DNA from: an uncultured bacterium
GTDB taxonomy: Bacteria; Actinomycetota; Coriobacteriia; Coriobacteriales; Coriobacteriaceae
Length of the DNA: 34,292 nt
Direction of reading: 5' to 3'
NCBI GenBank assembly: GCA_905215445.1
Contig: CAJMPZ010000020.1
Coordinates: forward strand, 1-34,292
Shown: one piece after another, positions 24,819 through 32,445 of the stretch
How the letters are laid out: every line of letters starts with the position of its first letter
How positions within the stretch are numbered: position 1 is the stretch's first letter
The notes under the pieces: generated by a model
The model's database searches: none
Told to the model about the DNA's origin: nothing
What the model saw: only the letters and a program-made list of their open reading frames with translations
Position numbers and translations under genes: made by a program

Positions 24819-25757
24819 ATGGCATCTCAAGTTGAGCTCACCCCATGCGGGGCCATGTTTGACATCTTTAAGCGCGCGGCGCATCTGAGCCATATCGAGC
24901 TGTGCGGCCTGGTGCTTTCGTCCCGTCCGCTCGCCGACGGCCGCAGCCCGCAGAGCCGAGCCGCCGATCGCTCTTGGGTTTCCCGCTTTATCGTTCGCGC
25001 GCCGGTCGGCACGCTTCAGCAGCGCTACTTTGCCGAATACGGTACCTCGGCTGCGCGTATTATGTCGCAACTGGCCCTGCGCCAGCGAAATCCCATGGAC
25101 TCCACGGCTGTGATCAATATGGTGTGCGGTCCTGCAGGTGAACCGATGGTACGCGCGCTCGAAGAGTGCCATCAGGACACGAATCTCTATCGCAACGCGC
25201 TCGATCGCCTGTCCCAGGCGGCGGAACTCATGCCCGCCGAGCGCGCCGAGGCCGTGCTGGTGCTGTTTGTCGCCGTCGGTTGTTCGGCGGATGTGCGGTC
25301 CTCGGTGAACTATGCCATCGACTACGCGCACGCGACCTGTGGCGGAGGCACCTCCACGCCGCGTTCGCTTGGCATGTCGATGACCGCGGGCGAACGCGAA
25401 CCCGCTCCGGCGCACCCCTTGGGCTTGCTGCGCGTACAAAACAGTTTTGTCGTGAGCGCCCCGCGCTGGATTCAGCCGAGTGAGCAGGGTGTTGAGATTG
25501 GTGCGCTGGCCACTGGTGAGGGCGATATTACCGACGTCGGCGACGATGTCTCGGCCCGCCATGCCCATATCTGGTGCGATGCTCAAAATATCTGGCACGT
25601 CGAGGACTTGTCGTCCACCAACGGAACCGTGGTGGTAAACGGGGCCACGCGCGTCTGCATTCAGGTCGAGCCCGGCCGTTCCGCCCAACTCAATCCCGGC
25701 GACGAGCTCAAGCTCGGCGAATCCACTACCTACGCCGTCCTCTTCGGTGCCCTCTAG
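24819..25757 (+). CDS. FHA-domain protein, partner of the atypical kinase
   Basis: A 312-residue soluble protein. Residues about 1-185 form an alpha-helical domain I do not recognise. An FHA domain follows at about 205-310, with SARHAH and DLSSTNGT, the loops that bind phosphothreonine. It is 3 nt from the kinase gene, whose last codons contain its AAGGAGG ribosome site, so it is almost certainly the kinase's substrate or reader. The last 128 codons have a diverged second copy at 32044-32427, so the 3' end of this gene marks the left edge of the accessory island. Confidence 0.88.
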   Translation: MASQVELTPCGAMFDIFKRAAHLSHIELCGLVLSSRPLADGRSPQSRAADRSWVSRFIVRAPVGTLQQRYFAEYGTSAARIMSQLALRQRNPMDSTAVINMVCGPAGEPMVRALEECHQDTNLYRNALDRLSQAAELMPAERAEAVLVLFVAVGCSADVRSSVNYAIDYAHATCGGGTSTPRSLGMSMTAGEREPAPAHPLGLLRVQNSFVVSAPRWIQPSEQGVEIGALATGEGDITDVGDDVSARHAHIWCDAQNIWHVEDLSSTNGTVVVNGATRVCIQVEPGRSAQLNPGDELKLGESTTYAVLFGAL

Positions 25758-25865
25758 CCGGCAGATAGGGACGTTCCTTTCCTGCCGGCACTTTGGGACA
25801 CTCCTTGGCGCGCCAGAGCCAGTCGCCCGGGGATGGAGGGACCATTTTGGCCCTTGGCGGTCAGT
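25368..25865 (+). repeat. Left copy of the island-flanking direct repeat
   Basis: It comprises the last 128 codons of the FHA gene plus a short downstream segment containing GGGACCATTTTGGCCCTTGG. The right copy is at 32044-32565. Within the coding part the two copies agree at most positions, and differences are mainly third-base changes, so they diverged over time and are not a recent duplication. Confidence 0.75.
25757..25789. repeat. Palindromic element directly after the FHA gene
   Basis: GCCGGCAG (25757-25764) and CTGCCGGC (25782-25789) form an 8-bp stem that begins on the last base of the stop codon. It probably serves as the operon terminator, though no T-run follows. Sequence downstream (about 25830-25865) resembles that at 32522-32565 after the second FHA copy. 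Confidence 0.5.
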
Positions 25866-25872
25866 CGGGGCG

Positions 25873-26707
25873 AAACTAGAAGATCTTTCCGATTCGCGGC
25901 TGTTCATGCTTGTAGAGCATCTAAAACAATAGGATGTTATTCTGGAATATGCCGGGTGCGTGAACTTGCCTGTCTTAGCCTTAATAAGGTATAGGGGAGT
26001 TTGGCTCAGGGGTTCCGTGTTGTTCTTCAGCGCAGTATTGTGGGACAGATTTGCTGAGATTGGCGCCTTACACCGCAGAGCGCACGGAAGGCTCTCGATT
26101 TGTGTTCTGGCCCCAGAATACAGGGCCTGATACTTACCAACTGTGGCATGGATGTAACATCTGTAGAAATCAACCCTTTTGTTGTCGACCTTTGTAAGAA
26201 AAACACTGCCATCAACTCTTTGGATGACGAAACTAGGGTGCTTGAGGGGAGCCTTTACTCCCCTCTGAGAGATGACTCATGTTTTTCGCTTGTCGTTGTG
26301 AATCCTCCGTTACTGCCGATTCCGGATGAGATTCCTTATCCCTTCGTTTGAGATGGAGGACAATCGGGTCTGGATAAAACACTTCGTATTCTTAAGGGTG
26401 GCGATACGCATTTAGAGAAAAACGGTAAATACTGCTAATAGGGGTGACGACGATGGTGCGGGGGCGACCCGCGATGCTCTCATCAATACGTCGGATACTT
26501 GGGAAATCAGGTCTAGATGCATGTATGATGATGCTGTGTGGCTATTCAATTAATCCGCGTTCCGAATGGGTGCAGGGTATAGCTGCGACATCGTATGCTT
26601 TTGACCCGGCGCGATACTCAGATATTTCTGAGGCGGTTGACGAAGTTTATACGCACTATGCCGCGCAAGGCGTTTCGGAAGTTTGCACATCTACGTTACG
26701 GGCTTAG
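25873..26707 (+). pseudogene. Decayed SAM-dependent methyltransferase gene
   Basis: Fragments in several frames together read as one class I methyltransferase: KLEDLSDSRLFM near 25873, an in-frame TAG at 25930, NLPVLALIRYRGVWLRG near 25963, a frame change near 26066, APYTAERTEG, another frame change near 26094, then DLCSGP (motif I), VEINP and NPPLLPIP (the NPP catalytic-loop motif of N-methyltransferases) up to an in-frame TGA near 26349. After a further shift near 26435 the C-terminal part reads to TCTSTLRA and a stop at 26707. At least two stops and three frameshifts mean the gene is dead. The original substrate cannot be told from what remains. Confidence 0.8.
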
Positions 26708-26831
26708 GTTTCTTCAAGCGAGCAGGCCGGTTGCGTTATTTCGAGCGATTTTTCTAGTCTAGACGACAAAAGGCAAAGGATTTGATGGGTATAAAACGCG
26801 GACGTTTGTGGGCGGATGCTCAAATCTATTG

Positions 26832-26877
26832 TGGCAATCGGGCGGTTGAAAAAGATATTTCAACCGCCCGATTGCCA
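26832..26877. repeat. Perfect 20-bp inverted repeat
   Basis: Arms at 26832-26851 and 26858-26877 are exact reverse complements around a 6-nt centre (AAGATA). There is no T-run on either side beyond the stem itself. It lies between the dead methyltransferase and the ABC exporter gene. It could be a transcription terminator, or the end of a mobile element. Confidence 0.6.
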
Positions 26878-27022
26878 GGTTCGTCGGAGGAGATGTCCGA
26901 TTCCGACTCTCTTGTAGGAAGAGCTTGAGATCGTATTGGCCCAAGGCAATCTTAAAGCAGTCTCATTGGCAAATCTTCGCTCCTGTTGTGTTGAGGTGTA
27001 AGGTATCAGTGATTGATGTTTT

Positions 27023-28678
27023 GTGGCGGGTAGATTGGGGCCTTCCTTGATTCGATGCGTTCTCTCGAGGTTCATCAGAGCAAAAGGGGCTTTCGTCTTC
27101 ATTGCTATCACGGTGATTGGAACCGCTCTCTCCTATGCCATGCCATACGTGAACGGGAAATTCTTAGATTTTCTTCTCGGTAACCGCAGCGAAAGAGACG
27201 CCGTACTCTTCGCGCTCCTGGTTGCGTCAATAGGAGTTTTCTCCACCCTCTTTACTTATTTTGCAGGAACACTTTCCATTCGCATAACCACGAGACTTTC
27301 CTTTGATCTTCTCAGGGAGGCCGTCTTGCGTTTTGAAAGAGACGATTACTTGGTGAGTCGGACCATCGATCCAGCCTATACAACGCAACGGATTATTTCC
27401 GACTCCAGCGTGGTCTCATCCTTCGTTTTGGCGAATTTTATCAGTGCGCCGCTGTCCATTGTAGCCATTCCCATCGTATTGCTTATCATATGGTCAATTG
27501 ATTCAACTCTCGCGGTGTTTTCCATCATTCTCCTCATCGTGTATTTCTGTGTAATTACTGGGTTGAGGAAACTTTTGTATAGGGTCACGTATGAGAAGAA
27601 AGAGGCGGACAGCGCCTTTTACGCCGCAATTGCATCGCAGCTTAATCAGATTCTCAACATTCAACTGACATCTTCGTACGGCAAGAGCGAACAAGCGCTC
27701 GACGCTGGGTTTAAGAGCTATTTTCCCAAAGTTTTGCGCTCCGGAAAGCTATCATATTCTCTGACATCGCTCGATGGTCTTTTCGCAGCGTTGTTTCAAG
27801 CGGTGATACTTGTTGTTTCCGGAGTACGAATCATTAACGGAACTATGTCAATAGGCGAGTACACTATCATCGGTACATACTTCGCGGTTCTCTTTAAGAC
27901 TTTGAAAAGTATGATGTCATTGTTCAAATCCTATCAAGATGCCAAAGCATCATGGGATAGGACGGCTATCGCGACGAGAGAAAAGGAGAGATCGGGGTGG
28001 AATCGGACCGATTTAGCTAAACTCGATGAAATAAATGACATTTCGGTATCTGATTTGGAATTCTCGGTTGCCCTTCCAGACGGATCTGTCCGAGAGGTCC
28101 TCGGCGGGTTTTCTTTCAAGTTTTCCGGTCCTGGTACATATTGCATAGTTGGGGAAAACGGAAGAGGCAAGACGTCACTTCTTTACTTGATGCTCGGGCT
28201 ATACTCATCGAAAGGCAAAGTAAAATACAACGGCGTGCCAATCGAAGAATGCGACTTGGATTACATACGTGCGAGAGAGATATCGTGCTGCCCACAGTCG
28301 TGCTTCGCGCCGGACGAAACGGTGAAAGAGCTGTTAGAGTATTTCGACACGCCCTTTTCTTCCTATCACCGGGGTGTAGATGGCCTACTTTCGCTGGAAA
28401 ACAGCGTGAAGGAGTTGCTCGGGAAACGTTGCTCCGCGCTTTCGGGCGGTGAGCTGCGCCGAGTGTACTTATGGTCGGCGATTTCACGCAAGTCGTCAGT
28501 TTTGGTACTCGACGAGCCCACGACTGGGTTAGACGCTGTAAGCCGCGCCGAGCTTGCGGCCTATGTTAAGCGCAACAAGCAAAGCCAGCTGATCATCATT
28601 GTCTCTCACGATGACGAGATGGTCGGCGCGGTAGAAGGGGTAGTGGATTTAGGCAGCATGTACCGGGGTAAATGCTGA
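27023..28678 (+). CDS. ABC exporter with fused membrane and ATPase domains
   Basis: A 551-residue half-transporter. The first 310 residues form a six-span exporter membrane domain and the last 210 the ATPase: Walker A GENGRGKTS, signature LSGGE, Walker B VLVLDEP and H-loop VSHDD. No C39 peptidase domain precedes the membrane part, so it would not cut a double-Gly leader itself. The start is uncertain: GTG at 27023 opens the frame, but a TTG at 27047 preceded by GGGG is also possible. Base use is AT-richer than the flanking operons. It points toward the radical-SAM cluster on the opposite strand and may export its product; this is inference, since about 700 nt and a transposase scrap separate them. 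Confidence 0.88.
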   Translation: MAGRLGPSLIRCVLSRFIRAKGAFVFIAITVIGTALSYAMPYVNGKFLDFLLGNRSERDAVLFALLVASIGVFSTLFTYFAGTLSIRITTRLSFDLLREAVLRFERDDYLVSRTIDPAYTTQRIISDSSVVSSFVLANFISAPLSIVAIPIVLLIIWSIDSTLAVFSIILLIVYFCVITGLRKLLYRVTYEKKEADSAFYAAIASQLNQILNIQLTSSYGKSEQALDAGFKSYFPKVLRSGKLSYSLTSLDGLFAALFQAVILVVSGVRIINGTMSIGEYTIIGTYFAVLFKTLKSMMSLFKSYQDAKASWDRTAIATREKERSGWNRTDLAKLDEINDISVSDLEFSVALPDGSVREVLGGFSFKFSGPGTYCIVGENGRGKTSLLYLMLGLYSSKGKVKYNGVPIEECDLDYIRAREISCCPQSCFAPDETVKELLEYFDTPFSSYHRGVDGLLSLENSVKELLGKRCSALSGGELRRVYLWSAISRKSSVLVLDEPTTGLDAVSRAELAAYVKRNKQSQLIIIVSHDDEMVGAVEGVVDLGSMYRGKC

Positions 28679-29046
28679 CAAGTGTAGTGCTACCCAACTG
28701 ACAGAGATAACAAAAAAGCGATGCAGATGCACGTAGCATTCAGTCGGTTCGGACTCGGTGCCTTCACGCCATCGCAACGCTTTCAGATATAGTTCTCATT
28801 CTCTTACTAAAGGAAACTTTAGTCTACGTTGTCTTGTCGAGACAGAGGTGAAGCGAAGTGTTGTCGCGACGTATCTTATTCCAGGTGGCTCAGTATCATC
28901 GTGAGAATCACACCAAAGTGTACTTACAATTCTCGTGTCCCACGGACAACATGAGCTGAGCATTGAGGTTCCACCCTTTGCTGCAACTACACGGGGTTGG
29001 ACGGCAATGAATATGCCGGGCCGCATGCCACGCGCAGCGGGGGTCC
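28679..29046. other. Intergenic stretch after the ABC exporter, 368 nt
   Basis: I see no supported gene here. Short frames on both strands lack ribosome sites and family motifs. The stretch may be debris around the IS110-type fragment that follows. Confidence 0.5.
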
Positions 29047-29172
29047 ATGCCCCAGTATGTTGCCTACAGCAGCCTCGATGTCCACGCACACATCATCTCT
29101 GCCTTCGTGTTCAATCCGTTTGCCGGAGAGTGCGAGGGTTACAAGGCCGTAGAATACGAGCCGAACAAATGA
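29047..29172 (+). pseudogene. N-terminal fragment of an IS110-type transposase
   Basis: A 41-codon frame starting MPQYVAYSSLDVHAH resembles the beginning of IS110/IS1111 DEDD transposases, where a GLDVHK-type motif carries the first catalytic Asp. It stops at TGA after EYEPNK, far short of the usual 300 to 400 residues, and no remaining transposase parts are evident nearby. It is best read as a remnant of past insertion activity. Assignment from such a short stretch is tentative. Confidence 0.45.
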
Positions 29173-29270
29173 AATGCGGTATCGACGCATAGGATTAAAC
29201 TGACGATTGCTTTGCACCGAAAATACGCCCGGAAAGCCGCTATGGGTGGCGGCCCGGGTTAAATTGAGAG

Positions 29271-29307
29271 GCCCGTCCGATCACTTTCATGTGACGAACG
29301 GTCGGGC
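29271..29307. terminator. Hairpin between the convergent exporter and peptide operons
   Basis: GCCCGTCCG (29271-29279) pairs with CGGTCGGGC (29299-29307) with one mismatch, and an inner TCAC/GTGA extends the stem. TTCTTATT follows on the plus strand. On the minus strand it lies about 70 nt past the last small gene of the radical-SAM operon. It probably ends transcription from one or both sides. Confidence 0.5.
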
Positions 29308-29375
29308 TTCTTATTCCACTTGCCAATGCTCGGCTCATATTGGAAGAAAGCTACGCTAATGTTTGCGTGATACTC

Positions 29376-29483
29376 CTATTTTTTCCGAAGAAAGAATCGG
29401 ATAATGAAGAATAACAATAAAAAAGGTGCCAGATATAAAGCAAGTACAAAGGTTAATCCAACGAGACCTTGCAATAATGGCAT
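29376..29483 (-). CDS. 35-residue membrane peptide of the radical-SAM cluster
   Basis: ATG at 29483 has an excellent ribosome site (GGGAGGAG ending 2 nt before it) and reads 35 codons to TAG at 29376. The product is one long hydrophobic helix (about residues 4-29) ending in the basic tail RFFLRKK, so it should be a single-span peptide with a cytoplasmic positive end. It lies 79 nt after the second precursor gene, on the same strand. A role in immunity or in export of the modified peptide is a reasonable guess for such a protein, but no family is recognised. Confidence 0.65.
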   Translation of the reverse strand: MPLLQGLVGLTFVLALYLAPFLLLFFIIRFFLRKK

Positions 29484-29562
29484 AACTCCTCCCAGACACG
29501 AGATTTTGGTATTTGTCCCCATCTTATTTTGAATTGGACCAAATAGTTCCTAGACACAAAAA

Positions 29563-29742
29563 CTACTCGTCAACTGGATCGCACCAATCTGCTGGCAAAA
29601 CACAGCTTGATTCTTTATCGACATAGCACCAATCCGCAACAGGGCACTCGGCGATGTCGTAAAAATTGCATATATCAACTCCAAGACAACAAGGCTCAAC
29701 GGGAGTATGTTCATTTGAACCAACAGGATGGATATGCTTCAT
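29563..29742 (-). CDS. Cys/Asp-patterned precursor peptide B (ranthipeptide-like)
   Basis: A 59-residue peptide with ATG at 29742 and GAGGAG 5 to 6 nt upstream. It begins MKHIHPVGSNEHTP, sharing MKHIHP with precursor A, and then has seven cysteines (18, 19, 25, 33, 39, 47, 54). Six of them are followed by Asp at a short fixed distance: C19-D23, C25-D29, C33-D37 and C54-D58 (CX3D), C39-D42 (CX2D) and C47-D52 (CX4D). It shares LG[IV]..DIC..YD with precursor A. The leader/core split, a radical-SAM/SPASM enzyme upstream and the CX3D pattern point to a thioether-bridged RiPP precursor. No double-Gly cleavage site is visible. The chemistry is inferred. Confidence 0.8.
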   Translation of the reverse strand: MKHIHPVGSNEHTPVEPCCLGVDICNFYDIAECPVADWCYVDKESSCVLPADWCDPVDE

Positions 29743-29772
29743 AACAGCTCCTCACCTTAATCCAATTAGAGA

Positions 29773-29976
29773 CTACGTTTGATCAATGCCACAGTGATCT
29801 ACAACGCAGATGCTGCCGCCATCCATGTCATAGTCGCAGTAATCGTATGCACCACAGCCATCTGCTTTATCATAAACAGTACAGATGTCAGTAATGCCCA
29901 AGAGGCAGTCAAAAGACATCGGCTTCACGCCTGCCTCGTCGCCACTTCCTGGATTAATCGGATGAATATGCTTCAC
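29773..29976 (-). CDS. Cys/Asp-patterned precursor peptide A (ranthipeptide-like)
   Basis: A 67-residue peptide starting at GTG 29976, with GGGAGG 5 nt upstream. This start is preferred over an upstream ATG because of the ribosome site and because it aligns the first six residues (MKHIHP) with precursor B. Six cysteines lie at 24, 32, 41, 47, 57 and 62. Five have an Asp close behind: C32-D36 and C41-D45 (CX3D), C47-D50, C57-D60 and C62-D65 (CX2D); the first, C24, reaches D30 (CX5D). It shares with B the order C, DIC, YD, A, C, D-aromatic-C, S.CV, C. It is probably modified by the radical-SAM enzyme encoded just upstream. Confidence 0.82.
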   Translation of the reverse strand: MKHIHPINPGSGDEAGVKPMSFDCLLGITDICTVYDKADGCGAYDYCDYDMDGGSICVVDHCGIDQT

Positions 29977-30034
29977 GACTACCTCCCTTTGAGTGCAGAA
30001 AAACCTCAATATTGTGTATAACAAACCAAGATGT

Positions 30035-30118
30035 CTAGTTCACCATATTTCTAGAATGGTTTCGGCGAACGTAGCAATAAGCTTCGCAGACGGTAATCAG
30101 AAGAACGAACACCTCCAC
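30035..30118 (-). CDS. Possible 27-residue hydrophobic peptide
   Basis: GTG at 30118 opens a 27-codon frame in the gap between the radical-SAM gene and precursor A. The product is hydrophobic in its first half (VFVLLITVCEAY) with a basic second half. The same frame is open back to the radical-SAM stop codon. No convincing ribosome site is seen and it could be chance, but a short membrane peptide would match the one at 29376. Confidence 0.25.
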   Translation of the reverse strand: MEVFVLLITVCEAYCYVRRNHSRNMVN

Positions 30119-30145
30119 AATGGTGACAGCAATGCGCTGAACCGC

Positions 30146-31504
30146 TTATTCCGATACAGTAGCTTCTCGTTGATTTTTCTCCTGCGAAGATGAGTGGCGG
30201 GAAATAAGGTCAAAAGCCATCTCGTAGCACATTTTTCTATATTCACATGATGCAGGGTGTAGACTCTTGGGCAAGTAGCCGTGCTCGTCTGCAGCCTCCC
30301 AGCTACAGCCCCCACCACAGAAAGACCGAGCCCAACAGTCCGTACAGTCAATTCTTTTTTCGACACCCTGACTCCAGTTTTCAATATACCTAGTTTCGTC
30401 AATTCCGGTGACGATGTTGCCCATTTTGAATCGCATCATCCCGACAAACCTGTGACAGGGGTATACGTCCCCTTCGGGAGTCACGGAAATAAAACGCCTG
30501 CCAGCCCCGCATCCGACAAAGGCGATCCTGTTGCTCATAATCAAATCAACTGCAGTTTTCAATGTTCTAAACAAGGGCTTTTCCCCTTGATCAATCTGTT
30601 TGAGATATTGATCCGCCAAATCTATTAGGCCCGCCCTGATTTTGTTTAATGAGTGTTCGTCGAGTTTGATATTCTCATCGAATGAGCTCACGGGCGAGAA
30701 GTAAATCCTTCTGAAGCCCATCTCTTTAAACTGAAGATAGTCTTCAACAAGGTTACAGTTATTATTTGTTAAGGTCGCTCTTGCGCCGAAGGGGAACGAC
30801 TCGGAAAAACGACGAACGTTTTTGTCGATATCGGAGAAAGAGCCGCCTCCCGTCTTGTACGGGCGCGATGCATCGTGCTTGCATCCTGTACCATCGAGAC
30901 TAATCAGAACAGAAAACCCGTGCTCCTTGAAAGAATTCACAGCAGTGTCATTCAAAAGCGTTCCGTTGGTCGTAATAGAATAGGTAAAGTTTCTATTGGG
31001 GTATATTCTTTTTGAATAGTCGACCGTTTTCCATATCAGCGGCTCGTTAATCATGGGTTCCCCACCAAAAAAGACGATTGCAAGCGTTTCGTTTTCCGAT
31101 GAACTTGCGACGAGGTAGTCGACCGCCTTGAAGGCTATCTCGTCTGTCATCAGCAGAGGAGACGTTCCATAATCTCCTTTACCGGCAAAACAGTAACTAC
31201 AACCAAGGTTGCATGCATGTGAAACGTGGAGTTCGATGGATCTAAGTTTTCGAGGCGTGTCTTTTGTTAAGAAAGTCCGCTCAGACAATCGTTGATACTC
31301 ATCAATGTCGTCTTCAAGTTCTGCTATGGTCGTTTGGTCGTAGCCTTTCGCAGCAAGTGACTTTGTTAGCAACTTCGAGTTGACCGTTCTTCCCGATGCT
31401 TCAAATATGCGAAGCGCATCTTCTGATGCTTGGTCAACCTGAAAGCAATTGCGAGTGACCTCATCGAAGCAGTAACGACGATCACTTACTGAGAAAAAAT
31501 GCAT
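30146..31504 (-). CDS. Radical SAM/SPASM peptide maturase
   Basis: A 452-residue enzyme likely to modify the two peptides encoded downstream. An N-terminal domain of about 85 residues (MHFFSVSDRRYCFDEV...) resembles the precursor-binding region of SCIFF/ranthipeptide and QhpD-type maturases. The radical-SAM core has C98-N-L-G-C102-S-Y-C105 and the GGEP motif at 147-150. The C-terminal SPASM domain has the full consensus: C332-x12-G-x4-C350, then C387-x2-C390-x5-C396-x3-C400, then C420, with a further C426, enough for two auxiliary 4Fe-4S clusters. ATG at 31504 (GAGG 5 nt upstream) is preferred; GTG at 31534 would add ten residues. Members of this group form Cys-sulfur to carbon thioethers. 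The exact reaction here is inferred from the precursor pattern. Confidence 0.9.
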   Translation of the reverse strand: MHFFSVSDRRYCFDEVTRNCFQVDQASEDALRIFEASGRTVNSKLLTKSLAAKGYDQTTIAELEDDIDEYQRLSERTFLTKDTPRKLRSIELHVSHACNLGCSYCFAGKGDYGTSPLLMTDEIAFKAVDYLVASSSENETLAIVFFGGEPMINEPLIWKTVDYSKRIYPNRNFTYSITTNGTLLNDTAVNSFKEHGFSVLISLDGTGCKHDASRPYKTGGGSFSDIDKNVRRFSESFPFGARATLTNNNCNLVEDYLQFKEMGFRRIYFSPVSSFDENIKLDEHSLNKIRAGLIDLADQYLKQIDQGEKPLFRTLKTAVDLIMSNRIAFVGCGAGRRFISVTPEGDVYPCHRFVGMMRFKMGNIVTGIDETRYIENWSQGVEKRIDCTDCWARSFCGGGCSWEAADEHGYLPKSLHPASCEYRKMCYEMAFDLISRHSSSQEKNQREATVSE

Positions 31505-32043
31505 ACGTTCCTCAATTTCATGCTGGACTGGCACTAACCTTGTTTATTGTTACGCAGCTATAAAAAACCACCAGCGGGGATTCGGTGTGCGGCCCAATCG
31601 GACTCCCAAAAGGTTCTATTTGAGACTGGCAAGCTTTGTGTTGTTGGCACTTCGACAGCGCTCTTTATTCCAACATGGAGCCTCGCAGTTTGAGTCGACT
31701 TGCCTCTGGAAGGTCCGATCTCAACTTGATTTAGGATGAAAACAGATTACAGGCGCGCTCCTCTAGAAAGAAAGGAAACCAATCGCCGCCTTTCACCAGG
31801 AAAGTTTTTATAGCCCACCTCGAGCAAAATGAAAGATGCGAGAGCGATTGGGGAACAACGCGAATCTCCCCTTTTGGGTGGGAGCGAGCCTTCAGCCACC
31901 GGCGAACGACTCGCCCTGGTCAGAATCTGGAAGTGGTGCCGGGCCGCTTGGGCCTCCCCGGTGACTTCGTGGGGCTTACCTGCCTGACGTCGAGGAGTAC
32001 ATCCGCAAGATTCGTTCCCTATGCCGTTTGCTCTCACGCCCGC
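31505..32043. other. Intergenic stretch before the second FHA copy, 539 nt
   Basis: It should contain the promoter of the radical-SAM operon; the sequence just upstream is AT-rich (TTTTTTATA and TAACAATAA on the minus strand) but no clear pair of boxes stands out. The rest holds no gene I can support. A plus-strand stretch near 31975-32045 reads LPDVEEYIRKIRSLC and may be a scrap of another gene joined to the FHA copy. Confidence 0.5.
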
Positions 32044-32427
32044 CTTGGTTCCAAGTCGGGCGAGCACGAGGTCGCGCCGGCGCATCCGCTGGGACTGCTG
32101 CGCGTGCAAAACGGCTACGCGGTGAGCGTCCCGCGCTGGATTCAGCCGAGTGAGGAAGGCGTCGAGATCGGCGCGCTGGCAACGGGGGAGGGCGGCATCA
32201 CCGATGTGGGCGATGACGTTTCGGCTCGCCATGCCCACGTGTGGTGCGATGACCAAAATGTCTGGTACGTTGAGGACCTGTCGTCCACCAACGGAACCGT
32301 GGTGGTAAACGACGCGACGAACGTCTGCACCCAGGTCGAGCCCGGCCGCTCCGCCCAGCTCAACCCCGGTGACGAGCTCAAGCTCGGAGAATCCACAACC
32401 TACGCCATCCTCCTCGGCGCCCTCTGA
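32044..32427 (+). pseudogene. Truncated second copy of the FHA gene 3' end
   Basis: 127 codons homologous to residues about 185-312 of the FHA protein encoded at 24819-25757, including RWIQPSE, SARHAH, DLSSTNGT and the same C-terminus ending GAL. The N-terminal 185 codons are missing and unrelated sequence precedes the homology. The reading frame is intact to the stop, and differences are mostly silent, so it was under selection until recently or came from a related strain. No ribosome site or start codon suited to a free FHA domain is evident. Confidence 0.8.
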
Positions 32428-32445
32428 CTCATCTCCTAAATAAGT

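Noticed and set aside
25747..25932. Independent 61-codon gene after the FHA gene
   Set aside because: Its start lies within the FHA coding end and its tail (KLEDLSDSRLFM) reads better as the beginning of the dead methyltransferase.
29773..30024. Longer form of precursor A starting at 30024
   Set aside because: The GTG at 29976 has GGGAGG at good distance and gives the MKHIHP start shared with precursor B; the longer start has no ribosome site.
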